Assembly (NCBI GenBank): GCA_949372955.1
Contig: CASIAX010000008.1
Location: forward strand, 62,001-126,000
Source: SGZJ01 sp949372955
Lineage (GTDB): Bacteria > Bacteroidota > Bacteroidia > Flavobacteriales > Flavobacteriaceae
Length of the DNA stretch: 64,000 nt
Direction: 5' to 3'
Shown: piece after piece, positions 28,504-37,775 of the stretch
How the letters are laid out: each line of letters starts with the position of its first letter
Numbering within the stretch: the stretch's first letter is position 1
Position numbers and translations under genes: made by a program
Notes under the pieces: model-generated
What the model was told of the DNA's origin: nothing
Database searches by the model: none
What the model saw: the letters and a program-made list of their open reading frames with translations, nothing else

Positions 28504-29141
28504 TTTTTCTCTTTTAAAAGGGGAACAAACTGAAAATCTCCAAATTCAACTTTTTTATATTTTTTTTCAGAAATTTTAATAATCATTGTCATTGTTTGAG
28601 TATCAACTCCTAATGGTATAACTAATTTTCCATTTATTTTAAGCTGAGATAGTAACATTTTTGGGATATATGGAGCACCAGCAGTGACAATAATAGAATC
28701 ATAAGGTGCTTCATTTTCATAGCCCTGATAACCATCACCAAATATTAATTTTTTAGGATAACAACCTATTTTTGGTAAAAACAAAGATGTTTTTTTAAAT
28801 AACTCTTTTTGTCTCTCTACTGAGTAAACAATAGCTCCAAGCTCACATAATACAGCTGTTTGATAGCCACTACCAGTACCTATTTCTAGTATTTTATCTC
28901 CTTTATTAACTTTTAGTAATTCTGATTGAAAAGCTACAGTGTAGGGTTGAGAAATTGTTTGTCCAGCTCCAATAGGGAAAGCTTTATCTTGGTAAGCATG
29001 ATCTATAAAACTTGAATCCATAAATAAGTGTCTAGGAATAGACTCAATAGCCTTTAAAACCTTAAAGTCTAAAACTCCTTTACGCTTCACTTCAAGAGCT
29101 AACTTGTTCCTTAAACCTTTATGTTTAAATGTATCTTTCAA
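28500..29141 (-). CDS. pcm: Protein-L-isoaspartate O-methyltransferase
   Basis: A 213-residue SAM-dependent methyltransferase that repairs isoaspartyl residues in damaged proteins. Motifs are IPRHLFMDSSFIDHAYQD, the GAGQTISQPYTVAF substrate loop, and SAM motif I, EIGTGSGYQTAVL, near residues 81-93. SIIVTAGAP and LVIPLG follow. It is divergent from the 3-hydroxyacyl-CoA dehydrogenase gene. Confidence 0.93.
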   Translation of the reverse strand: MKDTFKHKGLRNKLALEVKRKGVLDFKVLKAIESIPRHLFMDSSFIDHAYQDKAFPIGAGQTISQPYTVAFQSELLKVNKGDKILEIGTGSGYQTAVLCELGAIVYSVERQKELFKKTSLFLPKIGCYPKKLIFGDGYQGYENEAPYDSIIVTAGAPYIPKMLLSQLKINGKLVIPLGVDTQTMTMIIKISEKKYKKVEFGDFQFVPLLKEKN

Positions 29142-29201
29142 GATTATAAAAGTAAATATATTTACATTAAAATTCTAGCTTTATTATGGATATAAAAATA
29201 T

Positions 29202-29209
29202 TACATTTG
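29202..29209 (+). promoter_or_regulatory. Predicted -7 element upstream of the 3-hydroxyacyl-CoA dehydrogenase gene
   Basis: TACATTTG fits TAnnTTTG and ends 22 bases before the ATG at 29232. No clear TTG is seen at the expected -33 distance. Confidence 0.45.
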
Positions 29210-29231
29210 TACTGTAACTTAATGTAATAAA

Positions 29232-30122
29232 ATGAAAAGAAATATTGTAATTATTGGAGCTGGAACAATGGGTAATGGTATTGCTCATACATTTGCTCAA
29301 AATAACTTTAAAGTTACTCTTATTGATATAAACCAAAGTTCATTAGACATGGCGTTAAAAACTATATCTAATAATCTAGATAGAATGGTTACAAAAGAAA
29401 AGATTTCAATAGTGGAGAAAAAAAACACACTAAATAATATTACAACTAATACTAATATTAATAGTACCGCTAGCGATGTTGATTTAGTAATTGAAGCTGC
29501 TACAGAAAACTTAGATTTAAAGATGAAAATATTTAAAGAACTAGATGACTACTACTCAAGTAATACAATTTTAGCTTCAAATACTTCCTCAATTTCTATT
29601 ACTCAAATTGGTTCATCTACAAATAGGCCTAATAAAGTTATAGGCATGCATTTTATGAACCCAGTTCCAATTATGAAATTAGTTGAAGTTATTAAAGGCT
29701 ATGAAACTGATTTAGAAACTTTAAAGTTTATTAATAATATCACAAAAGAAGTAAAAAAAATTCCTGTAGAAGTTAATGACTACCCTGGGTTTATTGCTAA
29801 TAGAATTTTACTACCTATGATAAATGAAGCAATCGAATCTCTTCACCATGGAGTTAGCTCTGTGAAAAGTATTGATACTATTATGAAATTAGGAATGGGA
29901 CACCCTATGGGGCCGCTTCAATTGGCTGATTTTATAGGGCTAGACGTGTGCTTATCGATATTAAATGTAATGTATGACGGATTTAAAAGTCCGAAATATA
30001 TTGCTTCTCCTCTACTTAAAAACATGGTATTAGCAGGAAAGCTAGGAATTAAGTCAAAAGAAGGGTTTTATGATTATTCTAATTCTAAAAAAGCCGAAGT
30101 TGTTTCTAAACAATTTCAATAA
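29232..30122 (+). CDS. 3-hydroxybutyryl-CoA dehydrogenase (3-hydroxyacyl-CoA dehydrogenase family)
   Basis: A 296-residue NAD(P)-dependent enzyme oxidising or forming 3-hydroxyacyl-CoA. The N-terminal Rossmann motif GAGTMGNGIAHTFAQ is at about 7-21. Further motifs are EAATEN, ASNTSSISITQIG, the catalytic HFMNPVPIMKLVEVI, and the C-terminal helical domain GPLQLADFIGLDVC. Length matches single-domain Hbd/PaaH types. The direction (fatty acid or aromatic degradation versus butyrate or polyhydroxybutyrate metabolism) cannot be decided, since no partner genes are adjacent. yggS follows 5 bases downstream. Confidence 0.9.
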   Translation: MKRNIVIIGAGTMGNGIAHTFAQNNFKVTLIDINQSSLDMALKTISNNLDRMVTKEKISIVEKKNTLNNITTNTNINSTASDVDLVIEAATENLDLKMKIFKELDDYYSSNTILASNTSSISITQIGSSTNRPNKVIGMHFMNPVPIMKLVEVIKGYETDLETLKFINNITKEVKKIPVEVNDYPGFIANRILLPMINEAIESLHHGVSSVKSIDTIMKLGMGHPMGPLQLADFIGLDVCLSILNVMYDGFKSPKYIASPLLKNMVLAGKLGIKSKEGFYDYSNSKKAEVVSKQFQ

Positions 30123-30127
30123 TTGTT

Positions 30128-30781
30128 ATGAGTATAGAGAAAAAAATAAGTCAAATTCAATCACAGGTTGGTAGTAAAGTCAGTCTAGTAGCGGTTTCTA
30201 AAACAAAAAGTGAAATTGAAATTACGAGAGCCTATAAATTTGGACAACGAATTTTTGGTGAAAATAAAGTACAAGAGCTTGTTTCAAAACAAAACAACTT
30301 ACCAAAGGATATCAACTGGCATATGATAGGGCATCTTCAAAGAAATAAAGTAAAGTACATTGCTCCATTTATAAAACTAATTCACGGAGTTGACAATTTA
30401 AAACTTTTGAAAGAAATAAATAAACAAGCAAAAAAAAATAATAGAAAAATAGATTGTTTAATTCAAATAAAAATATCTTCAGAAGAAAGTAAATTTGGTC
30501 TTACATATAATGATGCTTCAAGCTTACTAAAATCAGAATTTATTTCGGAACTAGAAAACATTAATATAGCTGGATTTATGGGTATGGCGAGCAATACAAG
30601 TGAGCAATCTATACTAAAAAAGGAGTTTAATTTATTGAATGATTTTTTTAACGAATTCAAAAAAAATGATAAAAATATAAAAACATTGTCTATGGGTATG
30701 AGTAATGATTATATACTTGCTGTAGACTGCGGAAGTAACATGATTAGAGTTGGTAGTAATATTTTTGGATCTAGAAATTAA
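30128..30781 (+). CDS. yggS: YggS-family PLP homeostasis protein
   Basis: A 217-residue single-domain PLP-binding TIM barrel (alanine racemase N-terminal fold) involved in vitamin B6 and amino acid homeostasis; no racemase activity is expected. The PLP lysine lies in LVAVSKTK (about residue 25). Other family motifs are FGENKVQEL, WHMIGHLQRNK, GLMGMA-like GFMGMAS, and LSMGMSNDYILAVDCGSNMIRVGSNIFG at the end. Its TAA at 30779-30781 is in the same frame as, and directly upstream of, the exonuclease reading frame. Confidence 0.92.
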   Translation: MSIEKKISQIQSQVGSKVSLVAVSKTKSEIEITRAYKFGQRIFGENKVQELVSKQNNLPKDINWHMIGHLQRNKVKYIAPFIKLIHGVDNLKLLKEINKQAKKNNRKIDCLIQIKISSEESKFGLTYNDASSLLKSEFISELENINIAGFMGMASNTSEQSILKKEFNLLNDFFNEFKKNDKNIKTLSMGMSNDYILAVDCGSNMIRVGSNIFGSRN

Positions 30782-30784
30782 AAG

Positions 30785-32152
30785 ATTATCATATATAGCA
30801 TTGTTGATATAGAGACTACTGGAGGGAAATTCAATGAGGAAGGAATTACAGAAATTGCTATCTATAAATTTGACGGTAATGAAGTGGTCGATAAGTTTAT
30901 ATCTTTAATTAACCCAGAAAAAAGCATTCAGCCTTTTGTAGTTAATCTTACAGGTATTAATAATAAAATGCTTCGCAATGCACCTAAATTTCACGAAGTT
31001 GCTAAAAGAATCTTAGAAATAACTGAAGACACAATTTTTGTTGCACATAACACCTCCTTTGATTTTAGGATATTAAAAACTGAATACAGTAGACTTGGCT
31101 ATAATTTTAAAAGAAATACATTATGTACTTTAGAATTATCAAAAAAGTTAATTCCAGATATGAATTCTTATAGTCTAGGTAAACTAACCAAACAACTAGG
31201 AATACCTCTTACTCAACGCCATAGAGCTAGTGGAGATGCTTTAGCTACAGTTAAGTTATTTAAATTATTATTAGATAAAGATTTAGAGAAAAAAATTATT
31301 ATTGAAAATATAAAAAATAGTAATAAAAATAGTTTGCCTAAAAAATTGAATCAAATTTTAGATAACTTGCCTAACAGTGTTGGCATATATTATATGCATG
31401 ATGAAAATTCTAAGATAATTTATATCGGTAAGAGTAAAAACATAAAAAAAAGAATTAACCAGCATTTTGCAGGCAAAGACAATAAGTCTAAGAAGTTACA
31501 ACTTCATACAGAAACCGTTAGTTATGATGAAACAGGGAGTGAATTAATTGCTTTACTAAAGGAGAGTAATCAAATCAAATTACATAAACCTATCTACAAT
31601 AGAAAGCTAAGAAAAAGTGTTTATCCATATGGACTTTACAGCTATAATGATGAAAATAACTATATAAATTTAAAGATTTCTAAAATAAATACTTCTTCAA
31701 AACCAATAACTACGTTTAAAAATATTAATGCAGGCATAGAATTTTTAAATAAGCTTATCAATGAATACAATTTGTGTCAAAAACTTTGTGGAATTTATAA
31801 ATCTAAAAACAGTTGTTTTAAGTACTCAATTAAAGAATGCTCCGGGGCCTGTATTAATTTGGAGAAATATAAAGATTATAATCTAAGAATCTTAAAAGCT
31901 ATTAAGTACCTAAATTTTGACAAGCAAAATTTTGCTATTATTGATAAGGGAAGAAATATAGATGAAAATAGTTTTATTTTAGTAGAAGATGGTTTGTTTA
32001 TTGGTTTAGGATATTTTAACTTAAATTTTCAAATTAACAATATTGATGTTTTAAAAACAATTTTGATAAAAATGGATCAAAACAAAGACAACCAACTAAT
32101 AATACAAAGTTTTTTAAAGAAATCAAAAAAAGTAAAACTTTTACAATACTAA
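30785..32152 (+). CDS. DEDDh 3'-5' exonuclease fused to a GIY-YIG endonuclease domain; start codon non-canonical
   Basis: The N-terminal ~170 residues are a DnaQ/PolC-epsilon-like exonuclease: SIVDIETTGG (Exo I), HNTSFDFRIL (Exo II) and HRASGDALATVKL (Exo III, with His for DEDDh). From about 200 a UvrC-like GIY-YIG domain follows (GIYYMHDENSKIIYIGKSKNIKKRI). The Exo I Asp and Glu are encoded at 30806-30814, yet the first ATG/GTG/TTG in frame is 30884, which would delete them. Between yggS's TAA and Exo I there are only AAG ATT ATC ATA TAT AGC ATT GTT. Translation may start at ATT, ATC or ATA (30785-30793), or a base is wrong. 30785 is a placeholder. Probably a DNA repair nuclease. Confidence 0.8.
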   Translation: MIIYSIVDIETTGGKFNEEGITEIAIYKFDGNEVVDKFISLINPEKSIQPFVVNLTGINNKMLRNAPKFHEVAKRILEITEDTIFVAHNTSFDFRILKTEYSRLGYNFKRNTLCTLELSKKLIPDMNSYSLGKLTKQLGIPLTQRHRASGDALATVKLFKLLLDKDLEKKIIIENIKNSNKNSLPKKLNQILDNLPNSVGIYYMHDENSKIIYIGKSKNIKKRINQHFAGKDNKSKKLQLHTETVSYDETGSELIALLKESNQIKLHKPIYNRKLRKSVYPYGLYSYNDENNYINLKISKINTSSKPITTFKNINAGIEFLNKLINEYNLCQKLCGIYKSKNSCFKYSIKECSGACINLEKYKDYNLRILKAIKYLNFDKQNFAIIDKGRNIDENSFILVEDGLFIGLGYFNLNFQINNIDVLKTILIKMDQNKDNQLIIQSFLKKSKKVKLLQY

Positions 32153-32156
32153 AAAA

Positions 32157-32990
32157 ATGAATAGTAAACCTGTAGGTTCTTTGAGGAGAAAGATTCATGA
32201 AGTAATTTATGAAGCTGATACTAAATCAGGTAAAGTATTTGATATAATTCTACTGTTTTTTATAATACTAAGTGTTTTTCTTGTAATTATAGAAAGTTTG
32301 GATGGTGTAAGCTCAAGATATATTAATTTCCTAAATTATAGTGAGTGGATAATTACAGTTTTATTCACTATAGAATATATCTTAAGAATAGTTTCTGTAA
32401 AAAAACCTTTCAGGTACATATTTAGTTTTTATGGGGTAATAGACTTACTATCAATAATTCCTAAATATATTTCATTATTTGTATTTGGTGCGCAATCTAT
32501 AGCAGCACTTAGAGCTTTGAGACTAATGAGAATTTTTAAAATTTTAAAAATGAACAGGTTTATAGGGGCTTCAACCAACTTAAGAAGATCATTATTAGCG
32601 AGTAGGGCAAAAATTATAGTTTTTTTATTATTTGTTATTATTCTTTGTGTGATTTTAGGAGCTATCATGTATTTGATAGAGGGCAATATTAATAGTGGAT
32701 TTGAAAATATTCCTAAAAGTATTTATTGGGCTATTGTTACACTAACGACCGTAGGCTATGGTGATATTGTACCTTTTACAGCTTTAGGAAAATTTATATC
32801 GTCAATAATAATGATATTAGGTTATGGTATTATTGCAATTCCAACAGGTATAGTCACTTCAAATATGACACTAACAGAAAGAAAAGAAATACAATTAAAT
32901 ACACAATCATGCTCAAATTGTTTAAAGAACAAACATTCTGATGATGCAATATTTTGCTCAAAATGTGGTGAGCCACTTACCGATGGATAA
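32157..32990 (+). CDS. Voltage-gated-type potassium channel with C-terminal zinc ribbon
   Basis: A 277-residue six-transmembrane ion channel. S1 starts near residue 28. The arginine-rich voltage-sensor-like S4 (LRALRLMRIFKILKMNRF) is at about 118-135. The selectivity filter TTVGYGD is at 197-203, between S5 (153-174) and S6 (212-234), and predicts K+ conduction. The cytoplasmic tail ends in two CxxC pairs (Cys252/255 and Cys267/270), a likely zinc ribbon. Its last 8 bases overlap miaA. It follows the exonuclease gene by 4 bases, so it may be in the same operon. Gating signal unknown. Confidence 0.88.
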   Translation: MNSKPVGSLRRKIHEVIYEADTKSGKVFDIILLFFIILSVFLVIIESLDGVSSRYINFLNYSEWIITVLFTIEYILRIVSVKKPFRYIFSFYGVIDLLSIIPKYISLFVFGAQSIAALRALRLMRIFKILKMNRFIGASTNLRRSLLASRAKIIVFLLFVIILCVILGAIMYLIEGNINSGFENIPKSIYWAIVTLTTVGYGDIVPFTALGKFISSIIMILGYGIIAIPTGIVTSNMTLTERKEIQLNTQSCSNCLKNKHSDDAIFCSKCGEPLTDG

Positions 32991-33891
32991 ATACTTAATT
33001 ACAATCGTTGGACCAACTGCAATTGGTAAAACTAACCTATCCTTAGAGTTAGCCAATTATTACAATACAGAGATCATTTCAGCTGATTCTAGGCAGTTTT
33101 ATAAAGAAATGAGTATAGGCACGGCTAAACCATCAAATAAGGAATTAAACTGTGTTAAACATCATTTAATTAATAATAAAAGTGTCTCCGAAATATACAA
33201 CTTAGGAGAATTTGAAAAAGACACTATCGAAATCATAAATAATATTCATGAAAAATCAAATCTTGCAATATTAGTTGGTGGGTCAGGACTATATGTTGAT
33301 GCTATAATCTACGGACTTGATGAAATACCTGAAATTAAAAATAGCATAAGAGAATTGTTAAATGATGAATTTGAAACTAAAGGAATAAATTACCTGCAGA
33401 ATAAATTAAAGAAATTAGATCTAACTACATACAATAGTATTGATTTAAAAAATCACAGAAGAATAATTAGAGCATTAGAAGTTACAATCTCATGTGGAAA
33501 ACCCTATTCTTCCTATTTAAAAAAAACAAAGATTAATCGCAGCTTTAAAGTAATTGAAATAGGGATTAATGCAGACAGAGAAATAGTATATGAGAGGATA
33601 AATAATAGAGTTGATAAAATGATTAAAGATGGTCTAATTAATGAAGTTGAACAACTGCTAGAGTATAAAAAATTAAATAGTTTGAATACTATAGGCTACA
33701 AAGAAATATTTAATTACTTAAGTGGTGGAATCAGTTTAGACTTCGCTATTGAAGAAATTAAAAAAAATACAAGAAGATTTTCTAAAAGACAAGTGACTTG
33801 GTTTAAGTCAAAGGAAAATATAATTTGGTTTAGTCATAATTACAAATTAAAAAATATAATAAAAACTATAGAGGAACTAATTAACAACTAG
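32983..33891 (+). CDS. miaA: tRNA dimethylallyltransferase
   Basis: A 302-residue enzyme adding dimethylallyl to A37 of tRNAs reading UNN codons. Start ATG 32983 (MDKYLITIVGPTAIGKT) is preferred over 32941, since family members begin just before the P-loop. Motifs are GPTAIGKTNLSLELA, ISADSRQFYKEMSIGTAKP, LVGGSGLYVDAIIYG, RIIRALEV, TIGYKEIFNYL and RRFSKRQVTWFK. The start lies within the channel gene. Its 3' end overlaps the convergent response-regulator gene by 15 bases. Confidence 0.95.
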   Translation: MDKYLITIVGPTAIGKTNLSLELANYYNTEIISADSRQFYKEMSIGTAKPSNKELNCVKHHLINNKSVSEIYNLGEFEKDTIEIINNIHEKSNLAILVGGSGLYVDAIIYGLDEIPEIKNSIRELLNDEFETKGINYLQNKLKKLDLTTYNSIDLKNHRRIIRALEVTISCGKPYSSYLKKTKINRSFKVIEIGINADREIVYERINNRVDKMIKDGLINEVEQLLEYKKLNSLNTIGYKEIFNYLSGGISLDFAIEEIKKNTRRFSKRQVTWFKSKENIIWFSHNYKLKNIIKTIEELINN

Positions 33892-34578
33892 CCTAAATCC
33901 TTCTCCATGAATATTTATAATTTCAACTGATTCATCATTTTTTAAATACTTTCTGAGTTTAGCAATATAAACGTCCATACTTCTTGACGTGAAGTAATTA
34001 TCATCTCTCCAAATTTTTGTTAAAGCCAACTCTCTAGGCATTAAATCATTCTTATATAAAATCAACATCTTTAAAAGAAGATTTTCTTTTGGGGATAACT
34101 TAACTGGTAAATTATCTAAATAAGAAAGATGTCTTAACTTAGAGTTTAAATGAAAATCCCCGAATTCAAATTCAAATTCAGATGATTCAGCAACTGAGGT
34201 TCTTATATTTCTATTTATAATGGCATTAATTTTCATTAGCAGAACTTCACTATCAAAAGGTTTCTTTAAATAATCATCTGCACCTACCTTGTATCCCTTT
34301 AACACATCTTCTTTCAGAGATTTAGCAGTTAAAAAAATAATTGGGATGTCAGGGTTTTTTTCTTTAATTTCTTTCGCTAGAGTAAATCCATCTTTATAAG
34401 GCATCATAACATCAAGAATACATAAATCAAAATCATTCTTTTTGAACTTCTCAAAACCCTCCATACCATTTTTAGCATGTATTACCTCGTAATTATTAAT
34501 TATGAGGTAATCTCTTAAGATGATTCCAAAATTCTGATCATCTTCAACTAATAAAATTCTGTTATTTACATCACTCAT
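33877..34578 (-). CDS. OmpR-family response regulator
   Basis: A 233-residue two-component transcription factor. The receiver domain has ILLVEDDQNFG with the acidic pair, phospho-acceptor Asp56 in CILDVMMP, and KKPF with the conserved Lys. The C-terminal winged helix covers about 140-233 (LSPKENLLLKMLI, RSMDVYIAKLRKYL). It lies 6 bases downstream of its histidine kinase gene, so the two form one unit. It resembles RprY-like regulators of Bacteroidota; the regulon is unknown. Confidence 0.93.
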   Translation of the reverse strand: MSDVNNRILLVEDDQNFGIILRDYLIINNYEVIHAKNGMEGFEKFKKNDFDLCILDVMMPYKDGFTLAKEIKEKNPDIPIIFLTAKSLKEDVLKGYKVGADDYLKKPFDSEVLLMKINAIINRNIRTSVAESSEFEFEFGDFHLNSKLRHLSYLDNLPVKLSPKENLLLKMLILYKNDLMPRELALTKIWRDDNYFTSRSMDVYIAKLRKYLKNDESVEIINIHGEGFRLVVN

Positions 34579-34584
34579 ATTATA

Positions 34585-36195
34585 TTATTTTTTGTTATAA
34601 ACTGGTAATTTTATTTCAAAGGAAGTTCCTTTACCTAGTGAACTACTAACGGAAATATCTCCTTTATGGTATTTAATTATTTTTTTTACATAAGACAACC
34701 CCAGTCCATGGCCTTTGACATTATGCAAATTACCTGACTGTTCACGATAAAATTTATCAAAAATTTTGCTCTGAACATCTTTTGACATCCCAATACCATT
34801 ATCCGAAATAGTTAATATGACATCTTTCTCATTTAATATCTTTTTTATATTTCTAGTGGATATTTTAATTACCGGATTGTTTTCAGAATACTTAATAGCA
34901 TTGTCAATAATATTAATTATAGCATTAGTAAAATGAGTCTGATTAGCCTTTATATTTGTAAACTTTGAATTTAATTCTAGTTCTATTTTCCCATTTTTGC
35001 TTTTCATTATTAAATCTAAATGGCTAACGGCACTATGAACTAACTCATGTAAATCATGATCAATTCTCTTAATATTTAATTCATTTTTATCTAATTTAGA
35101 AATTCTTAATACATTCTCTACCTGTTCATTGAGTCTGTTATTTTCAACTTTGATCATATTCAGGTAGTTGATGACTAGTTCTTTATTATCTATAATTTTT
35201 GGGTTTTTAATAGAATCTAGTACTAGGTTAATAGTTGCAATTGGAGTCTTAAACTCATGAGTCATATTATTTATAAAATCTGATTTAATTTGTGCTATTT
35301 TTTTCTGTTTTAATAGTTGATAAATTGTACTTATGTAGACTATAACAATAATTATAGTAAATACTATAGATAAAATAATACCTTCAAAATAGGAATATTC
35401 AGAAGCTGAAAATTGATTTTTAAGGTTTGGGAAATACAAGTTTAGACTAAAATCACTCAAATTATTGTTATCCGTAAATATAGATGTACTGAAACTGCGA
35501 TTTCTATCCCAACTGCTGAAATCAAAATTACCTGACTGAACTCTAGTTAGTAGATCTTTATCAAAAATTCCAAATTCAAAATTCAAGTTTAAATTATATT
35601 CTGATAAAGCATTAGTGATAAGATTATTAATCTCATCTTCTGAGATTCTTCTATGTATTGGATTTCTTTTAGCCAGATCTTTATATGCAGTCTCAAATAA
35701 AATCTCTTTGCTCCTAGAAATTTCTCCTATTCTTAATAATAATTGCTCAGGTGTAAATTGTCTAGTATCTGTATTATTAGAGCTAAGGCTAAATATTTTT
35801 TGTTCTCTTTCATTTGAAATTCTTGTAATGTTAATACTATCAATATTAATATCTAAAAAAGAAGGTAATTTTAAACTTTCTTCAATAATACCATTTCGAT
35901 AAATGATAGTTTCATTTGAGCCATTATTTTCACTTATAAAGTATAAATTATTTATTGCGGTAGTATCGATATTAACTCCACTATTTATAAGCTCATTAAA
36001 CTTGTACACATACTCAGAATATTCTCTTTTTTGTATGTCCTTGGAAACTTCAAGTAAAATGTTATTGATATTTAAAGCAAATTGTTCCATGCTTTTATCA
36101 ATATTACTCTTAATAAAATAACTCTGTACAGAAATTATTCCCAAAAGAGATAAACTCATCAAGATTAATATCAGTATAAAGAACTTTTTATTCAT
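34585..36195 (-). CDS. Membrane sensor histidine kinase
   Basis: A 536-residue kinase. TM1 spans about residues 5-27 and TM2 about 271-293, bounding a periplasmic sensor domain of ~240 residues without a recognised fold. The phospho-acceptor His313 lies in NNMTHEFKTPIATI. The ATPase domain has an N box (NAIINIIDNAIKYS), DNGIGM and GHGLGLSYVKKI. It pairs with the downstream response regulator. The arrangement and length resemble RprX-type sensors. The stimulus is unknown. The 60-base region upstream, toward coaE, has no strong TAnnTTTG match. Confidence 0.93.
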   Translation of the reverse strand: MNKKFFILILILMSLSLLGIISVQSYFIKSNIDKSMEQFALNINNILLEVSKDIQKREYSEYVYKFNELINSGVNIDTTAINNLYFISENNGSNETIIYRNGIIEESLKLPSFLDINIDSINITRISNEREQKIFSLSSNNTDTRQFTPEQLLLRIGEISRSKEILFETAYKDLAKRNPIHRRISEDEINNLITNALSEYNLNLNFEFGIFDKDLLTRVQSGNFDFSSWDRNRSFSTSIFTDNNNLSDFSLNLYFPNLKNQFSASEYSYFEGIILSIVFTIIIVIVYISTIYQLLKQKKIAQIKSDFINNMTHEFKTPIATINLVLDSIKNPKIIDNKELVINYLNMIKVENNRLNEQVENVLRISKLDKNELNIKRIDHDLHELVHSAVSHLDLIMKSKNGKIELELNSKFTNIKANQTHFTNAIINIIDNAIKYSENNPVIKISTRNIKKILNEKDVILTISDNGIGMSKDVQSKIFDKFYREQSGNLHNVKGHGLGLSYVKKIIKYHKGDISVSSSLGKGTSFEIKLPVYNKK

Positions 36196-36255
36196 ACTAC
36201 TAAATTAATATTAATAATACAGTGAGACATAGATTTAACCATAAGTTAACAAAAA

Positions 36256-36834
36256 TTAATGATTTAGAATTTCCAAATGAATCTTATTAACATCATTAAT
36301 CAAATCTGCATTTACATTATTATAAATTATAAAATCGGATAATTTCACAATCAAAGCATCTGTAACTTGATTATTGATTATGTTTTTAATTGATGAACTG
36401 CTCATGCCTCTTGATAAGAGTCTAGAGTGTCTTAACTTTACATCAGAAACAATTCCAATAACTTTATCAAAATTATTTTCAGAGTTGTTTTCAAAAATAA
36501 TTGCAGATTCATATACAGAATAAGGAGCTACTTGATTATTTAACCAATTTTCGTAGTCCATCTTTACAAAAGGATGTACAATAGAGTTTATTAATTGGAG
36601 TTTATACTTATCATTAAATATTAAATCAGAAACATATTCCTTATTAAGTTTATTAGATCTATAACAGTCTTTACCAAGATGATTAATCAATTTATTTTTT
36701 ACGTGAATATTTGAATTAATAATTTTTTTTGCACGATCATCTGATGTGAAAATAGGTATACCTAGTTTGAAAAACATATTTGAAATATGTGTTTTTCCAC
36801 TTCCAACCCCACCTGTTATTGCAATTTTTTTCAT
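36256..36834 (-). CDS. coaE: Dephospho-CoA kinase
   Basis: A 192-residue last enzyme of coenzyme A synthesis, phosphorylating the 3'-OH of dephospho-CoA. The P-loop GGVGSGKTH is at about 8-16, followed by FTSDDRAKKII. The substrate-binding region includes NSIVHPFVKMDYENWL, then YESAIIFE and the lid arginine region RHSRLLSRG. It overlaps the YbbR gene start-to-stop by 4 bases, so co-translation is likely. coaBC lies elsewhere in this window. Confidence 0.92.
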   Translation of the reverse strand: MKKIAITGGVGSGKTHISNMFFKLGIPIFTSDDRAKKIINSNIHVKNKLINHLGKDCYRSNKLNKEYVSDLIFNDKYKLQLINSIVHPFVKMDYENWLNNQVAPYSVYESAIIFENNSENNFDKVIGIVSDVKLRHSRLLSRGMSSSSIKNIINNQVTDALIVKLSDFIIYNNVNADLINDVNKIHLEILNH

Positions 36835-37775
36835 TTTAAAATGACATATTGTACATTCTCATTCATCAATCTTAAATTTTTTATATAATTAGGTTTTTTT
36901 ATTATTGTGGGAGTTAATTTTCCATTTTCATGAAATTGATTAAAATCGCAAATAATTTCAAAATCTTTAGAACTGTAAATTTGATAATTCTCTAAACTAA
37001 CATTAAAAGATACTTTTATATTTTTTGGGTAATAATTAATCTTAGTATCTTTTGGGATATTGACAATTGAAACAGGAATATTGAAAATAGCTTCTGTAGA
37101 CTTTTCAACATCGATGAAAACGTCAACAGTTTTGTCAGAGTACTTTAAATTATTGACTTCTAATAAATTAAGCTTAACAGACTGAGTTAAACTTAATTTT
37201 AAATCTGTGAGTTCTAAATCATAGGTGTTAATAGAATTAATTGAATTTAAAATTAATTCTGGACCAACAACAATAACCGAATCCTTCGATAATTTATAAC
37301 TTTTAAAAAAATCATAACCTTGTGAAAAACTTATATTTGAATTTAAAACTATAGGTATTTTTTTTGATTTCAACCTATCATAGTAAAAAAAAAGACTATC
37401 AAAATTAATTGAGATTAAATTGAATTCAGGTTTTATAAAATCAACAATATTAGTATACGTATTAGAGTTGGTTAGTATAAAAGATTTTGAATTATCAATA
37501 CTATTTCCTGAGGGTATATTAATTGATTGATTCGATAAATAATGCTTAATGAAATCAAAACCAAATGATGAAACAGTTAAACTAATACTATCAGCAGATT
37601 GTTTAGTAACTATTTTATCATCTGCAATTTCAGTTAAGTTAATTTTATAAGTAACGGTTTTTGTATAAACCTTAGTCAATTTAACTATAGCGGAAAAGAG
37701 AAAAGATATCACTAAAAAAATAATAAAATTGTTTAATGTTTTATAATTAATTTTATATGAATTTTTAATTGTCAT
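36831..37775 (-). CDS. YbbR-like domain protein, membrane-anchored
   Basis: A 314-residue protein with one N-terminal transmembrane helix (about 12-30, LNNFIIFLVISFLFSAIVKLT), then repeated beta-strand modules of the YbbR type (KIPIVLNSNISFSQGYDF, VIVVGPELILNSI, DVFIDVEKSTEAIFNIPVSIVNIP). In Firmicutes YbbR (CdaR) modulates the c-di-AMP cyclase CdaA, but no cyclase gene is adjacent here. It is placed between a glycosyltransferase (1-base overlap) and coaE (4-base overlap), a tight operon. Function in Bacteroidota is not established. Confidence 0.8.
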   Translation of the reverse strand: MTIKNSYKINYKTLNNFIIFLVISFLFSAIVKLTKVYTKTVTYKINLTEIADDKIVTKQSADSISLTVSSFGFDFIKHYLSNQSINIPSGNSIDNSKSFILTNSNTYTNIVDFIKPEFNLISINFDSLFFYYDRLKSKKIPIVLNSNISFSQGYDFFKSYKLSKDSVIVVGPELILNSINSINTYDLELTDLKLSLTQSVKLNLLEVNNLKYSDKTVDVFIDVEKSTEAIFNIPVSIVNIPKDTKINYYPKNIKVSFNVSLENYQIYSSKDFEIICDFNQFHENGKLTPTIIKKPNYIKNLRLMNENVQYVILK

